Assembly: GCA_008973525.1 (NCBI GenBank)
Contig: WACJ01000295.1
Location: 186,001 to 250,000, forward strand
Reading direction: 5' to 3'
Source of the DNA: Stenopsyche tienmushanensis
Taxonomy: Eukaryota; Arthropoda; Insecta; Trichoptera; Stenopsychidae
Length of the DNA stretch: 64,000 nt
The position numbers and the translations under genes are program-made. Shown piece after piece: positions 22,500 through 34,615 of this stretch (positions are counted from its first letter, which is position 1; the number at the start of each line of letters is the position of its first letter). A model generated the notes under the pieces. That model was not told the origin of the DNA, did not search any database, and was given only the letters and a program-made list of their open reading frames with translations.

Positions 22500-23700
22500 T
22501 CCTTCTTCTTCTCTTCTATAAGACACCTTGGGTTTGTGATCCCAGGGTAGTGTCAGATTCTTACTGATTAAACCCTTCCTTTGTCCTTCTCTGTCCCCCT
22601 GGTATTGTTTAACACATTGCTTTAGTAGTCTGGCCTTAGGTAGTTGGCCCTATTCTAGTGTTGGAGAGCCGCTCTGCATCTCTCTCTTTCTCGCTGCCTT
22701 CTTTGACGCTCATGATTTCTTCAACGAAATCTCACCAAAGCTCCCAGTTTTTCTTGCTTACCATCATATTGTGGAGCATGTTCTCAGCGTTAAGCTCAGC
22801 CAGACCGAGTGCTTGTTTCTCTGGAGTGTCCAAGCCTCACAATCATTGATGGTGTGTTTGGCATCATCGACCTTTGCTAGGCAGTAGTGGCACGCCGTGG
22901 ATGCTTATTTTCTGATCCGCTTCAGGTACGTACCAAAACATCATGTTCAGTAAAGACCTGGGTCAAGCAGTAAGTTGTTTCTCCGTGTTTTCGGCCCCTC
23001 CGCCCTCCACAGTTCATCTTCCCTTGCTATCATCATCCCATCTCTACCGCCAGGCTTCCTTCAGTTTCTGGTCATGTTTGTTGTGGTTTTTGGGATCATC
23101 GAAGACCAAGGTTCCCTTCTTTGCTTGAAGGTCCAGCGATCACGAGCACCGTTCTTCAGATACTGTTATGTATGCTGTGGTGACTCGGAGCGCTCTCTGC
23201 CGTTGGACCCTTTCAAGCTTCTTTCTGTAACTCTCATTTCTGAGCGACTGAAGCCATATCGGAATTCCGTACAGAAGGATCGAGTGTATTACCTCGATTA
23301 TGGTACGTCATCTGCACGGCTTTGATCCTTCGATACTGGGCATAAGCCGCTCAAGCTCGCTGGCTACCTTTTGTGCCTTCTGCGCCTTTGTGCCTTCTGC
23401 TTCAATGTGCTTACTGAAGGTCAGCTTGTTGTCCATGAGAATTTTCTGAGGTATCTCAGCGTTTACTGTATTAAACCTTGTGACCGTTGACAACAAACTG
23501 CCTGATCCTCGATCTTCTTCTTCTGCTGCAAATCATTGCCTCCGCTTTTTCTGCCGCCAGCTGGCAGTGTTGAACGCGTTCTTGATGTCTATTTGATAGG
23601 TTTTCTTCAATTTTCATCTGGATCCTCGTGAGAAGAAGCTTCTCCAGTGTCTCTCCGAGACATTCCAGTTTCAGTACTAGCGCCAGTCATTTTTTGATGA
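22500..23700 (-). pseudogene. R1-clade LINE ORF2, internally deleted copy
   Basis: Minus-strand order is: a start resembling LECLGETLEKLLLTRIQMKI (~23610-23660), MDNKLTFSKHIEAEG and ASELERLMPSI (~23330-23440), IHSILLYGIPIW (~23265), ERVQRQRALRVTTAY (~23175), and a broken CCHC region (~22880-22960). The order matches the better copy at 57.7-59.8 kb, but the catalytic segment with GVSQGSVLGP and the active-site aspartates is missing. The start of a thumb-like segment and the C-terminus remain. A 3' untranslated end near 22520 (CTTGGGTTTGTGATCCCAGG) matches 57686-57702. Inactive. Confidence 0.75.
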
Positions 23701-25290
23701 ATATCCTTTCCGCCAGGCAGGCATTTAGGCACAATTATGAGACAAAGCATACCAAATCTTCCTATGCCATGGGTACAATATCCATTTAAATTAATTTTAT
23801 TATATCAAAAACTTTTTTACAATGCACAAAAACAGTTCCCTGGTATGTCACTAAAGCGATATAGTCGTGTAGATTAAATTAATTATAACAATAACTTTAA
23901 GAATTGATCAAATTATTTGAATAATATTGCATTATTATTCTATGTGTATTAAACCGTAGAATCTGCGTCGCAACTTGACAGCCGTGAGTCCTCTAGTAAT
24001 ATTTTTTTAAATTCAAATTATACGTTTTATTTATATTTTAAAAAAAAAATTATTTATTATAAATTAATATTCCTTGTCTATGGCTAAATAATATAAATTC
24101 ATTACATTTTCTACTACATTCAAATGAAATCCAATTAAACAGCCCCTTAACAACAATCCTATGCATCATAACAAGCCAAATATGGTATATTTGGCTTGAA
24201 AATGTAATGGATGTTACAATAGACTAAGAAACAAAGAAACTGAATTTCGCAACTAAAACCGTATTTTTTTAATCTAAATACACAGTCCCCTGTATAGTTT
24301 CCAAAATAAATGGATATATTTTTGGTTTATCTAGATTTTTTTATTAACCAGATAGTTATCTATTCTTTTAAAATAAGATTTGATCAATATAGAAGCAAAA
24401 AATCGTGTTCTCACAGATGCATGACGCACAATGAGTGACGCAATTGGGATTTTATCAAGATTCATGTTTAAATATTCAGAGCGGATATTTAAAACCGTTT
24501 TCGATCGGCATCAAAAAAGCATATTTTAAATTCATACAAATACGACACGATTTAATGCGTAGATTAAAAATTAATTTGCGACAAAAATGAAGCAAAGGCA
24601 ATTAAAAACATTGCGTGTTTCCCGGCTTAAATAATTATAACTGGGCCATAACGTTCGGATTACACGGATTAGTGGATAATAAGTACAATTAACCAGAAAT
24701 AAAATTCATTATGTGGGAGCGATAAAATCTGCTCCGCCGGTATGGTGTTAAAACCGCCGTTTGATGTCAGTAGGCAATAAACCACATGGAGCTTTGACAG
24801 ACAAAGTCTCGCAGCGTTCAACGCTTTGTAATACAAAAGTAATCTTATACACATTAATGTGATTGAAATTATTAAATGTGAGTCCGCATTTATATTTTTA
24901 ATCAAATTTCAGGCGTAATAAATGGCCGTATAAAAATTTAAGCGGGTAATTTAGCATAAATTAAGACGAAATTGCTTGTCGTCTTAGAGTCTGCGTACAC
25001 ATTGTGTATATCGGTTGAATATTCAATGAATTTTCATCCGCTAATACCTCCTTTACCTCCCGAAGTGATCTTAATAACTGGTTTATGAAAATTGGATAAA
25101 GCCTCTTAGTTATTATGCTTGTACTTAGCGAGATCCTAATTCGCATAAGCAGACTTCCCTAAGTATAAATGGGATTTAACGCATGCAATCAGGACCCGAA
25201 ATTGTTTAGGCCCGAGTCGGGAATGGCTTGACCCCGAATGGATTATGGTTATATCTGAATGTCATTAAGTATAAAAACGATCTTTCAATA
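23701..25290. other. unassigned AT-rich sequence
   Basis: An exact 11-bp inverted repeat CAAGCCAAATA/TATTTGGCTTG lies at 24172-24182 and 24188-24198. 24640-25230 has mixed composition with no recognised frame. Confidence 0.45.
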
Positions 25291-25294
25291 AGGA

Positions 25295-25570
25295 CGCTCT
25301 AGTTTGAAATGAGAATAAAACAAGTTTTTTGTAAAATTTGTAAAATAAAAAATTCACTCAATTTTTCTTATTATTTGAAAGAATATTTTATGACATTAAA
25401 TATAAAATATAGCATTGTTCAAATACTTGTCGCGATTTTGCTTGATGGTACGTTTTTGGAAGTGGTACGACCAATTGCCTTGGTTGGGGAAGACGTGCTC
25501 TTACCGCTGGCATCAACTGTAGTCTCGCAATTGGGATGTCTCTCTCCTGGTAAAATAAAGGATTTTAAAA
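25295..25570 (+). repeat. LTR-like family C, copy
   Basis: CTCTAGTTTGAAATGAGAA start, TGTTCAAATACTTGTCGCGA, TTTTGCTTGATGGTACG, GGTTGGGGAAGACGTG, GGGATGTCTCTC, then AATAAAGG. The downstream half matches 5541-5625 closely. Confidence 0.6.
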
Positions 25571-25579
25571 ACTATCACA

Positions 25580-25770
25580 GTGATTTAATACTCCATAAAC
25601 CATTAGTAAAATGGAAAAGATTTTGAATACAATAGCGTATTTTATTTGAAATAATATTGTATGGCAATAAGTATTGAATATAACAATGTTCAAATGTACA
25701 CCGCGGTTTTGCTTGATGGCACGCAAATCTGGCTGAAATTTCTGGATGGCGTTCGTTATGTTGACTTTGA
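25580..25770 (+). repeat. LTR-like family C, partial copy
   Basis: TTTGAAATAATATTGTATGGCA, AACAATGTTCAAATGTACAC and TTTTGCTTGATGGCACG repeat the first half of the preceding copy. 25900-26090 continues with similarity to 21400-21540. Confidence 0.5.
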
Positions 25771-26282
25771 AGTGCAGAATGTCCATCGTGGCATGCATTG
25801 TATATAGCTTTATAGAACTACATATAATCAGTATCCATATTATCTAATATAAGCTCCAAGAAATTGCTTATTTATCCACCAAAATCACGCAATGCGTGGA
25901 ACGTTTATCATTCAGAGCACTGATTTTGAAAATATTTTTTTTGATAATTTAGCATACGTTTATCAATATTATAATATTTTTAAATAATTTGCCATATATT
26001 TATCAATAATTTACAATAAATTTTATATAGATTGCTTTAATAATATGGCCGTTATAATCAAACAAACTTAGAGCGCTTGTATTGAAATAACTTTTAAATA
26101 CGATACAGTGTTTTTAATGGTTAAACCGGGTTTAAATGATCTTTAAATTTACTTGAACCGTTTTAGATATTGACGCAAATACTATTCTATATTTATAATC
26201 TTGTTGAATTTATTACAATAATTTTTTTTAATATAATATCGAACCAATAATTTTATATTTACATTTGAAAACGTCAATATTT

Positions 26283-26760
26283 ATGGGTATTCTCTAATTT
26301 GAAATAATTGTTTCATATTTAACATGTATAAATATAATATATGCATTGGATTATACAGCTAAATTTTTTTTTTAAATATTAACTTTTGCGGTCCTATGTC
26401 GAGTCTGGCTCGACATTTTGTTTCTACATTTTTTTCTCCACTCAAATTTAAAATCATGTAATTTTATTTTGTGTATCGTGTTTAGGACAGTATTTGGAAA
26501 GAAATATTGGCTTTTATAATCCTTCATAGTGTTTGGTATACCTGCTAGAGATACAAAAGAGAGGGACTGTTGGCCAGATAAAATCCTAAAACACAGGCAG
26601 TGACTCTTAACGCGCGCTTTCGTGAACATCTCCAATCATATTTAAGATATTTTTACGTAATCATATAATATTTTTGTCCGAAACGTTTATCACAGCCAGT
26701 TATCTCTTTGGGTCCGACCATACGTCTTGGCCGCGGGAAGGTCTAAATAAAGTTCATAGC
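26283..26760 (+). repeat. LTR-like family C, diverged copy
   Basis: Begins GGGTATTCTCTAATTTGAAA and ends with GGGTCCGACCATACGTCTTG, GCCGCGGGAAGGTCTAAATA and AAG. The right half of the stem is lost. Confidence 0.45.
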
Positions 26761-26879
26761 TCAATATTATTTCTAAAATGTTTTTTTTTTCTATATTAAC
26801 AGCACATATAAATACTGAATACTTTTAAGCTATGCAAATAAAATCTATTTTGAAATATTTATAAAAACACTAAGAGTTT

Positions 26880-27090
26880 TTATATGAATTTTTTTGCGCG
26901 AATTATTCAATTATCGCGTAAATCTAATCTAAATGCTTATGTTTTAATTAGAGTGCAATCTTGAGTTAGTAAGCGTTCATTATAGCTAGTTATATCTTGG
27001 GATCCGACCAAACGTCTTGGCCGCGGGAAGGTCTGATCTTCTCGCGGTTGGTTTTTCTTGGTGAAATCATAAATATCTGGAAGATTGTTT
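26880..27090 (+). repeat. LTR-like family C, partial copy
   Basis: GATCCGACCAAACGTCTTGG, then GCGGGAAGGTCTGATCTTCT with CGCGG. This retains the stem GCGGGAAG/CTTCTCGC. Similar to 21190-21260. Confidence 0.5.
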
Positions 27091-28925
27091 CTATTATGTA
27101 TGAAAGAAGGCTGTCCATTCCCAAAGGCAATATATTTTCCATGATATTTTCGTTAATATAAGTTGGACAAATTTTGATGTAGTATAGAGACGTATAGATC
27201 CGAGATTATACGAAGGCTAATTCAAAGTTACAATATATATGGATTCTTTATAACATCAATTTACTTCCTTGTCCTAACTTCTCCAATATGGAGCACGGAT
27301 TAGGGATAACAAAACGAATAAAAAGGGATCATGGAAGATTGATTGCCTTTCTTAAGTACCTGCCGTACGTGCGTTCCATGGATGTATTAATTCCGAGTGT
27401 ATCGGAAAATAATTGATATATTCCCATCGTATTCGCCGAAATCGGTCGTCATGGGAGTCCTTTTTTTACGCGGAACAAAAAAGAAATCCCCCGAGCAAGA
27501 CACAATGGGGGACCTGAATTTGAATCCTTTTTGTTCTGCTGGATTTATCCTCACTTTCCGGAGGCGCGTATGTAAAAACATTTCACGTGTTATTATTCTT
27601 TCGGTGCTTATTACAATAACCGCGTTTGTTCTTTTCACCTACTATGAGAATAGAAAGGGTATAATAATGGCTTGCCCGCGAAAAAAAACTGTCACCTCTT
27701 CCGCTCCTCCGTCTACCCTCAAAACCACCCTTATTGTGTTGCGGCAATTGCGGCTGAATTTTCACCACCCCCCAAAGCGGAAAAGGGAGTAAAAAATAAA
27801 TCCGAGTCGTAAAGAGTGATAAGACAAAACGTGTCATACCCGAGGACGCAAGTCTACTCTAATTAAGGAAGCAGCCTTCTTCTCCCCCGCCCACCGGCTT
27901 CCTTGGTGGCCATCCAAAATCTGCAGACAAAAGCTCTCCACGATCTTTATTGCTCAAAAAAGGAGCAAATTATTGCGAGGACTTCACTCGGTGAACTTCA
28001 ACCAGGAAAAGGAATTAAGTGTATGAATATATTACAGTCGTAACTTTGGAGACGCAGTTCGCACTCCCCCTACCCTTTTAGCCAAAGGACACGACAGAAC
28101 AAAAGCTCCTAGTGAAATCTTTATCTACGCCATCGAATAGAACTTTATGTCCGCATCCCTAAAAATAAATGGGGACGCGCGGTTCGGGAGCCTCTTCACA
28201 AAACGGTCTATTTTCGGGCGCCTTCTCCGCCACTCTAAGTGCTTACGTCACTCCTTTCGCTGATCCTCGCGATACAACAATAACCGGTTTTCCCGGTAGG
28301 CGTCTACCGGTTATTGTAACTCCCGCCGCAAAAAGACTCGGAGCAAAAAATTCGCAGGGGGGTCGTCGCGGAAAAGGTTCAAATTATATGGCGCTTACGC
28401 ACACACGGCCCTGGATATGAAACGGATCTTAATTTTTTACATCATTTAAATAAGGGTCGAATGGTCAAACTAAGCCGTTGTGATGAACTAATGTGTAATG
28501 TAGTCGAAAGCGTCTTTTTTGCGCCACCGGACTCGGACTGAGGCTTTTTTGCGCCGCCCGCTCGAGTTAATGCCGAAAATTTCAATGAAATATATTTTGC
28601 TTTAATACACTGCCATTTTCATTCCGGCATGGATGCTAAACACTGCATTGAAGATTAATTAAATTTTAAAAATATGATGTATATCGAAGCCATAATATCC
28701 AATTTGGAGGTCATGGACATGCCAGGCAAACATATTTCATAAGCAGAACGCTTGTCTAAACTAAGATCTTCATTTAAATCAAAGAGCGATTCGTTATGTC
28801 TCCATAAGGCGAATCAGTAGAAGTACATATCTTTCCGCGGCCAAGACTATTGGTCGACTCCTTATTTTAAATATTAAGCGTGTAAATTTAGGTTTTATGA
28901 AGTTGTAAAGCGTTGATAATAATAT
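27091..28925. other. unassigned, largely single-copy-looking sequence
   Basis: 27400-28440 is richer in GC and CpG than its flanks. It has overlapping open frames on both strands (27397-27792 plus, 27387-27837 minus) but no recognised protein. A 12-bp stem lies at 28277-28317. 28513-28556 has two tandem CTTTTTTGCGCC units. A trace of LTR sequence (CGCGGCCAAGACTATTGGTC) lies at 28837. Confidence 0.35.
28277..28317. repeat. 12-bp inverted repeat
   Basis: Arms ACAATAACCGGT (28277-28288) and ACCGGTTATTGT (28306-28317) with a 17-nt GC-rich spacer. No coding context. Confidence 0.85.
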
Positions 28926-29640
28926 TAGGGTGTCCCATAAGTTTCTTTGGTTTTCATATTAAGAAAAAATAAACAATAATTTCTGATCGACCTCTGCTAG
29001 GCAGTAGTGGCACGCCGTGGATGCTTATTTTCTGATCCGCTTCAGGTACGCACCTAAACATCATGTTCAGTTCAGACCTGGGTCAAGCAGTAAGTTGTTT
29101 CTCCGTGTTTTCGGACCCTCCACCGGCTTACAACTGGAATACGTTGGTGGGTCCATCTTCCCTTGCTAGACTGATCCCATCTCTGCTGCCAGGCTTCCTT
29201 CAGTTTCTGGTCACGTTCGTTGTGGTTTTGGGGATCATCGAAGACCAAGGTTCCCTTCTTTGCTTGAAGGTCCAGCGATCACGAGCACCGTTCTTCAGAT
29301 ACTGTTCTGTATTCTATGGTGACTCGGAGCGCTCTTTTTTTTTGGAAAACTTTTTTTTGGATCTAGACCAGGTATAGCTACAGTTAAAGCTTCTGTATTT
29401 TTGGTCCAAGACCGTTTACGTTGGATATTCTCATAGAGTATCCAACTTTCATCTCCAGTCTCTTCAGAAAAGGTTGGCTATTATGTCGTTGGAGAAGAAT
29501 TGGACTAATATTCGTGAAATTTCTAACTTGTTAGCTATTTCGCGAACAGTATGTCGCGGGTTTTCTTCAACCATGGCTATGATTAGATCTGTGTTCATTT
29601 GCGAAAGTCTATTATGGGACAACTTAATATATCTATAATA
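28926..29640 (-). pseudogene. mariner transposase relic, interrupted
   Basis: The left end TTAGGGTGTCCCATAAGTTT (from about 28926) looks like a mariner terminal repeat. On the minus strand, the N-terminal part reads MNTDLIIAMVEENPRHTVRE with IANKLEIS (~29500-29615), matching the mariner helix-turn-helix. It is followed directly by TGDESWILYENIQRKRSW (~29395-29460), which carries the first catalytic Asp, then NTEALTVAIPGLDPKK. The segment between is deleted and an R1 LINE piece occupies 28981-29335. The second and third catalytic residues are missing. Confidence 0.75.
28981..29335 (-). pseudogene. R1-clade LINE fragment inside mariner
   Basis: Almost identical to 22865-23200 at the DNA level (GGCAGTAGTGGCACGCCGTG, GACCTGGGTCAAGCAGTAAG, GGTTCCCTTCTTTGCTTGAA). 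A short extra segment, TACAACTGGAATACGTTGGT, is present. It carries the CCHC region and the RALRV segment only. The high match to the 22.9-kb copy compared with 57.9 kb suggests the two shared a recent source. Confidence 0.75.
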
Positions 29641-29689
29641 AACTAATATAAAGTCTTTAGTCTTAGATAACTTATTTATTAATCTCGAG

Positions 29690-29880
29690 AAAGAGATCTG
29701 GCTGTAGGAAGGACGTTGTCTCGCATCCAAGGCTATCCGACGATTGCTCATGTTTCCCGCCAAGCCGAACAGTGTCGTTCCTTCAGACATAATTCGTCCG
29801 TAACGCCACAGAAGTTGATGCTGTCAAATTGATACATTGCGCCTAAAGTGAGACGGAAGAAATCAATGGAAAGAAACATT
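29690..29880 (-). repeat. LTR family A, degraded
   Basis: GAGAAAGAGATCTGGCTG, hairpin at 29700-29728 (partly unpaired), AAGGCTATCCGACGATT, ATTGCGCCTAAAGTGAGACG. It abuts the mariner relic. Confidence 0.6.
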
Positions 29881-31149
29881 GTTATATTAATATTTAAATT
29901 CAATCAATATTTAATTGACTTAATATTTAATTGGCTTTATACATATTGCTTTTGAATAAAACGTATAGCCATTAAAATGTGACGTCTATACACGATCAAC
30001 ATTTTCATCTTCAACAGTGTTTTTTGGTTGCAGACATCTTTGTTGATATCAGAATTTATTGATTAAATTTGATTCAAAATTAAAATATATTCCTCAAGCA
30101 ATATGAATTCTTTGTATTGAAATTTCTTCCTGTATAAAATTACAAGCTTAATAAACGACCCCTTTTTTTGATTTCACCATAGTATACTTTTAATACACCC
30201 TACATAAATATTCAAACAACCATTATCGAGAGTAGGCTTATTATATTTTCTTGTTAAAATATGTTGATAAAACTTTTTTACATACATTTATAACTGAATA
30301 TATTATAGTAACCTAAAAGTAATCAGCCTTACTATTGTATCACTTTTTGCCATCCTCAGGGCAATTTTTCAACCGCGTTAAAAATATTCTTATAATTTTT
30401 TTATCTCAATAATATTATTATACTTTTTTTTATATATATAATGAGATTTTTAGAGCCTACACAAATGGTAGGCGGATGGGATAGAAGCTCTAAATCAAGC
30501 TTCATTACTTTTTTAATGTTAATTTTGGAAATTATAATATTACCTCGTTTAGGTATAATTTCATGTTATTGATTAAAATTGATTTTAATGAGGCTTTGTT
30601 TCATTCGCTCTAATTATTGACAGCTGTAATTATCTAATCAGGCTCGATATATTCAGGATGAATTAATCCGTTGATATCGCGACATGTATAGAGAATTGTC
30701 GTTTTCATTTAGGGGTTGAAATAAGTATCTGGGTATTATATTTTTCGCCTAAAATTAATGTATTTAGTACTCGCTTTTTATAACAGGTTAAAATTTAACT
30801 CAAAAACTAATTAGATTTTCGCTCGTACTTGAAAAAAATTAAGATTTGAAGTTGTAGTGCGGTTAGCGACAATTCATTTTGAAAGCAATTTATTTTTATC
30901 CATATCTATTTGGGTAACGCGCGTGAGTTGTTCGATCTTTTGCATAGGACAGAGAGCCTTTTCTGAAATCAGCTGTATCATTACACCCCAGAATTTAAAA
31001 GACAATCATTCAAGTGCCGTTATTCATATTCTCCAGTCACCAAAAAATGCAAAATGATCCATTTAGCCATAAAAATCATGAAATCTAGGTTTTAGTACCC
31101 TGCATTGGTGGACTTTATGCCTATAAAGACTAAACGGCAAAAAAGAAAC
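29881..31149. other. unassigned AT-rich sequence
   Basis: Nothing recognised. The 66-codon plus frame at 30857-31057 has no known domain. Confidence 0.45.
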
Positions 31150-31400
31150 TTTGACCCGGGAATTCAATCTCCTGCATCAGCGCCAGACTCCACACCGCGC
31201 GAGCTTCACAGGAGCTATTGACTTTGTTTGGATGAAATATTGTCACCCACTCATTCTATTCACCCGGCTTAGTGCCTTTAGACTATCACCTTTTTACTAA
31301 ATTGAAGATTTTTTTAGGTGAAAAATGTTTTACCAACAATTAGGGGGTCAAAAATGGTTGATACCGAAGGTACATGACTCTGGCATACGCTGAAAAATAT
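31150..31400 (+). pseudogene. mariner transposase C-terminal fragment
   Basis: The plus-strand frame reads ARLHTARASQELLTLFG, a stop, then THSFYSPGLVPLDYHLFTKL and KIFLGEKCF. This matches the mariner stretch running from HDNARPHTA to PYSPDLAPSDYHLFPKLK, so the third catalytic Asp (in PLDYHLF) is kept. The second Asp is lost: the codons before ARLHTA read CIS. A second stop follows TNN. Confidence 0.75.
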
Positions 31401-31549
31401 TTTAATATATTATATTTGTATAGTATCCTGTAAATCTCGATTAAATACAAGCATTTTTCGATCCTACATAAAGGTTATAGCTTTCCTTTCTGTATTATCC
31501 TCGTATTATATTTGTTGTTTAATTTGCTTTAATTACCAGCGTGTGTGTT

Positions 31550-31780
31550 GTATAATATGTAATAAAATACTCTAGCTACTAATGTGTATTGGTTGCTTTA
31601 TGCTGCGTATAGTCATTCACACATGCATAAAGTAGAAGCGGCGCGGCGCGGCGCATGCGCATATCTATGATGCATGCAACGAAGACGGAGAGAATCCAAA
31701 TGATTCTCCCTCTCTTTCGGCCATCTGCCGCTTGAAGTTACAAACGCGCCTATACACGTTTCACTTTAAAAATATGTGTT
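31550..31780 (+). mobile_element. mariner-A ends, internally deleted copy
   Basis: 31660-31730 (GCATGCGCATATCTATGATG, then CAAATGATTCTCCCTCTCTT) is the reverse of 11640-11720. 31725-31760 (CGGCCATCTGCCGCTTG and GTTTCACTTT) is the reverse of 10680-10735. The two outer parts of mariner A are thus joined, as in a non-autonomous derivative. The orientation call follows this comparison. Confidence 0.5.
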
Positions 31781-33280
31781 TCTTGAACCGTGTTTCGATA
31801 CACACGCACTGTAAAAGAGTAAGCCCTCAATTTTTTTATACTTTTCGGTTCGTTTATTATATGAGAAGCTCATGTTAATACACAAACCATTATTTCCTTG
31901 AATTATTTGCGGGCTAAGAAAATGAATTTATGAATAATTAACATATGAAAAATATAAATTATATATTACATAATATATTCTGATGTTCACATGCGGAAAA
32001 TTTCTACCCTATGAGCTCTACCGCGATATAGTTACATTTTTTCTCTACTATGTCGTACGATCTTTTGTTCTGCAGACAATGTATCCCATGCAAATGTTGG
32101 CCTTCCGGTCTGAAAAGTTCACATTGTTCTTGTCGGGCAAGATTATTTCATTTTTAGTAACACGATTTTTTTATCGCAACCAATAGCCATCGCCCTACTA
32201 CCTTGCTGCTATCCAAAACGAATCGTTCACGCTCCAAAAAATATATTAATCATATCAAATATTCCATAAAATTTCACAATGGATGTCGTACATCATGTAA
32301 ACAACTCAAGAAACTATTACCAAAAAAATAAAAACCACATCTGGGAGTCATATTTGGATGACCCGTTACAAATATATTAATATTAAAATCAAGATGTATA
32401 TCCTAAATAAGTGTCCGTGAATGATACAAGAATCTCCATGCGAACCGAGGTGCAATCATTGCGTGGGTTGGGTGGGGATTTGGGGTGGTGGCCACATTTG
32501 GGGTGGTCGCCCAAGGGCCTATGAGACTGAAATGAGGATATAGGAGGGTCATGATAGTCAACTCGCCCGGGGCTCAAATATCCGTCTCAGGATTACGAAA
32601 AATCGTGCTTGCACCCAGGTTTTTCTTTTGGTCTCGAAAATTGAATGAAAATAATTCTAATTTGCTTCGAGGCCCTTCTTGGTACTTCGAAAAAAGATTT
32701 TTTGCGATGGAGGCGTATTTATAAAAAATATTTATACAACAAAATATCGTATAGTATTTTATTGTTCAGATTTGTAATATTATACCAACGGGATCAAAAA
32801 TGTACATGTACAAATAATTTTTGAATTTCTCATACAATTTACATTGTAGGATGATTTCGAAGCAAGGATTGCATGCGTAGGAGCGATTTTGATATAGAAT
32901 TTAACGTAATATATCTTGCAAGAAGAGGATATATTGAAGAGTTAAGAGGGTCTTTCGGGAATATAACTTGTGGTTGTTAGGAGCAATTTTTCATTACTAC
33001 CCCTCAAAAGAAAAACTATCCAATCGATAAAACATTTTATATATTCTGTCGAATACACATATTTCCAACGCTGTGGCAGTCCTTCGATTCCTTTTTTTGT
33101 AAAAAAGGACTATTTTTTATGTTGTCAAGAAGGCATAGCACGTGTGTCGCTACTTGTTTTTGTTGTGTTCGATTAAAGCCTGCTGTACCCATCCTACCCC
33201 ATAACAACTATCCTATTCGTTTCGCCGATATGATCCATAGGGATCCTAGACTTGCCACAGTATTTGGACATAAAATGAGC
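31781..33280. other. unassigned sequence
   Basis: 32450-32580 is G-rich (GGTTGGGTGGGGATTTGGGG). No recognised product in the short frames. Confidence 0.4.
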
Positions 33281-33282
33281 TC

Positions 33283-33560
33283 AAACATAACATCGCCAGC
33301 GCCATCTCTTATGGCCCTGCGGACACATTGCACCTACATACCGACCGATGGCTTCTTGCGCGTGCACCGTTGCCGGTTGGGTAGTGACGCGCATGAGGCG
33401 GGAGTCGGGAGTCTTCGGTTAGCCTTGGTTGCGGAATGTCGTCCTGCCTGCAGCCAGATCTCTCTCTTTCTCTCTCTCTCTCTCGTGGGGAATAAATAGT
33501 TATTTCAAGAAGAGAGTATTTCTATTCGACGCCCATCTATTCGTCCACAACAGAAGATGC
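33283..33560 (+). repeat. LTR family A, 5' two thirds
   Basis: GCGCCATCTCTTATGGCCCT, ACATTGCACCTACATACCGA, CGCGTGCACCGTTGCCGG, hairpin at 33427-33455, CT-rich tract, AATAAA at 33491, then TATTCGACGCCCATCTATTC. The open frame 33119-33499 is a by-product of this LTR. Confidence 0.8.
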
Positions 33561-34194
33561 TACTTCTCGCTGCGAACTTAATGATATGGGATACCCGTAA
33601 CTGCTTATCCACGATTATTATATATCGGTGACAAAAAACCATCCTCCAAAATTTACACCACGCGTGTGTTTTTTTGCTTTTATTGAGTGATTACATTTTA
33701 AAAAAACGCAAATATTTTTGGCAAAGGCTACTTGATAAAATTTATTTTGTTTTTGGACGGCACCCTTAATTTTGTTGTGATATTCTATACTCCAATGTTA
33801 ACGATACATTTCCACCACCAAATATTTCATCTTTGATCTGATTCCATGTTTTGATTCTCTTTATATTAAGTTCTCGCCCTGTTAAAAATATGAGCATTTA
33901 TTTAAATGGAAGAAAAGTTCAAATTGAAAATTTTGAAACATTTCCTAAAGTTCTAAGATCTTCCTCTTCAACTTGTTCTTTGTTGTCTTATTAATTTTCC
34001 ATCTATAAAATGTATACAGTTTTTGCAATATCTCCCCGTAATGCAATTAAATATAACTTTGCTCTTTTAAGGGATGTACATTTTATTCACATAATTTCCA
34101 GATAATTCATATTTTAATAAAACAGTAGTATATTTGGGTCTCTGTCCATGGATCTTAAGGATTTATTTGTGTTTTTAAAAGCGATCGAGCAAGC
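33561..34194. other. unassigned AT-rich sequence
   Basis: Nothing recognised. Confidence 0.5.
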
Positions 34195-34390
34195 GAGGTG
34201 ATCGGGTTCGAATAGAAATACTCTCGTCTTCTTAACTGCTTTCTTTATTACGATGTGAGGGATAGATTAATCTGGTCGCGGGAAGGACGTCTTCCCGCAA
34301 CCAAGGCTATCCGACAAATTCTACTTCCTGCGCATTACCACCGGACTGACAACGGTGCATACACAGAAGTGAATGTTGTCGTCATTTCAG
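34195..34390 (-). repeat. LTR family A variant
   Basis: Antisense: GTTCGAATAGAAATACTCTC, TTTCTTTATT, a well paired hairpin at 34274-34302, AAGGCTATCCGAC, TACTTCCTGCGCAT, ACCGGACTGACAACGGTGCA. Closest to 8550-8790. Confidence 0.7.
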
Positions 34391-34615
34391 ACAGGCTACA
34401 CTTCTATTCATCAATAGATTATATTAAATATTTTTTATATTAAAAATATGCGTATTTTATTTCTTTAAATAATCTGAGATCTGTACGCAACATCTGCATA
34501 TTTCCAAGCAACCCCTCAAACAATTCTTTAGAATAACTCCCTATAAGTAAGGGTAAATTTGACAAATCATCTAAAACATATTGTTTTAAGTAATGGGATT
34601 TTCCTAATTGTTAAG

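Noticed and set aside
22540..22560. TAGTGTCAGATTC as a primer binding site
   Set aside because: It lies in the 3' untranslated end of an antisense LINE and matches the equivalent site near 57700.
31630..31652. GCGGCGCGG repeats as a CpG-island promoter
   Set aside because: Very short, inside a mariner-derived repeat.
33119..33499. 126-codon plus-strand frame as a gene
   Set aside because: It is read through LTR family A; other copies of the LTR do not keep the frame.
34203..34213. GGTTCGAAT string as a tRNA B box
   Set aside because: No A box, cloverleaf or terminator; it lies in an LTR.
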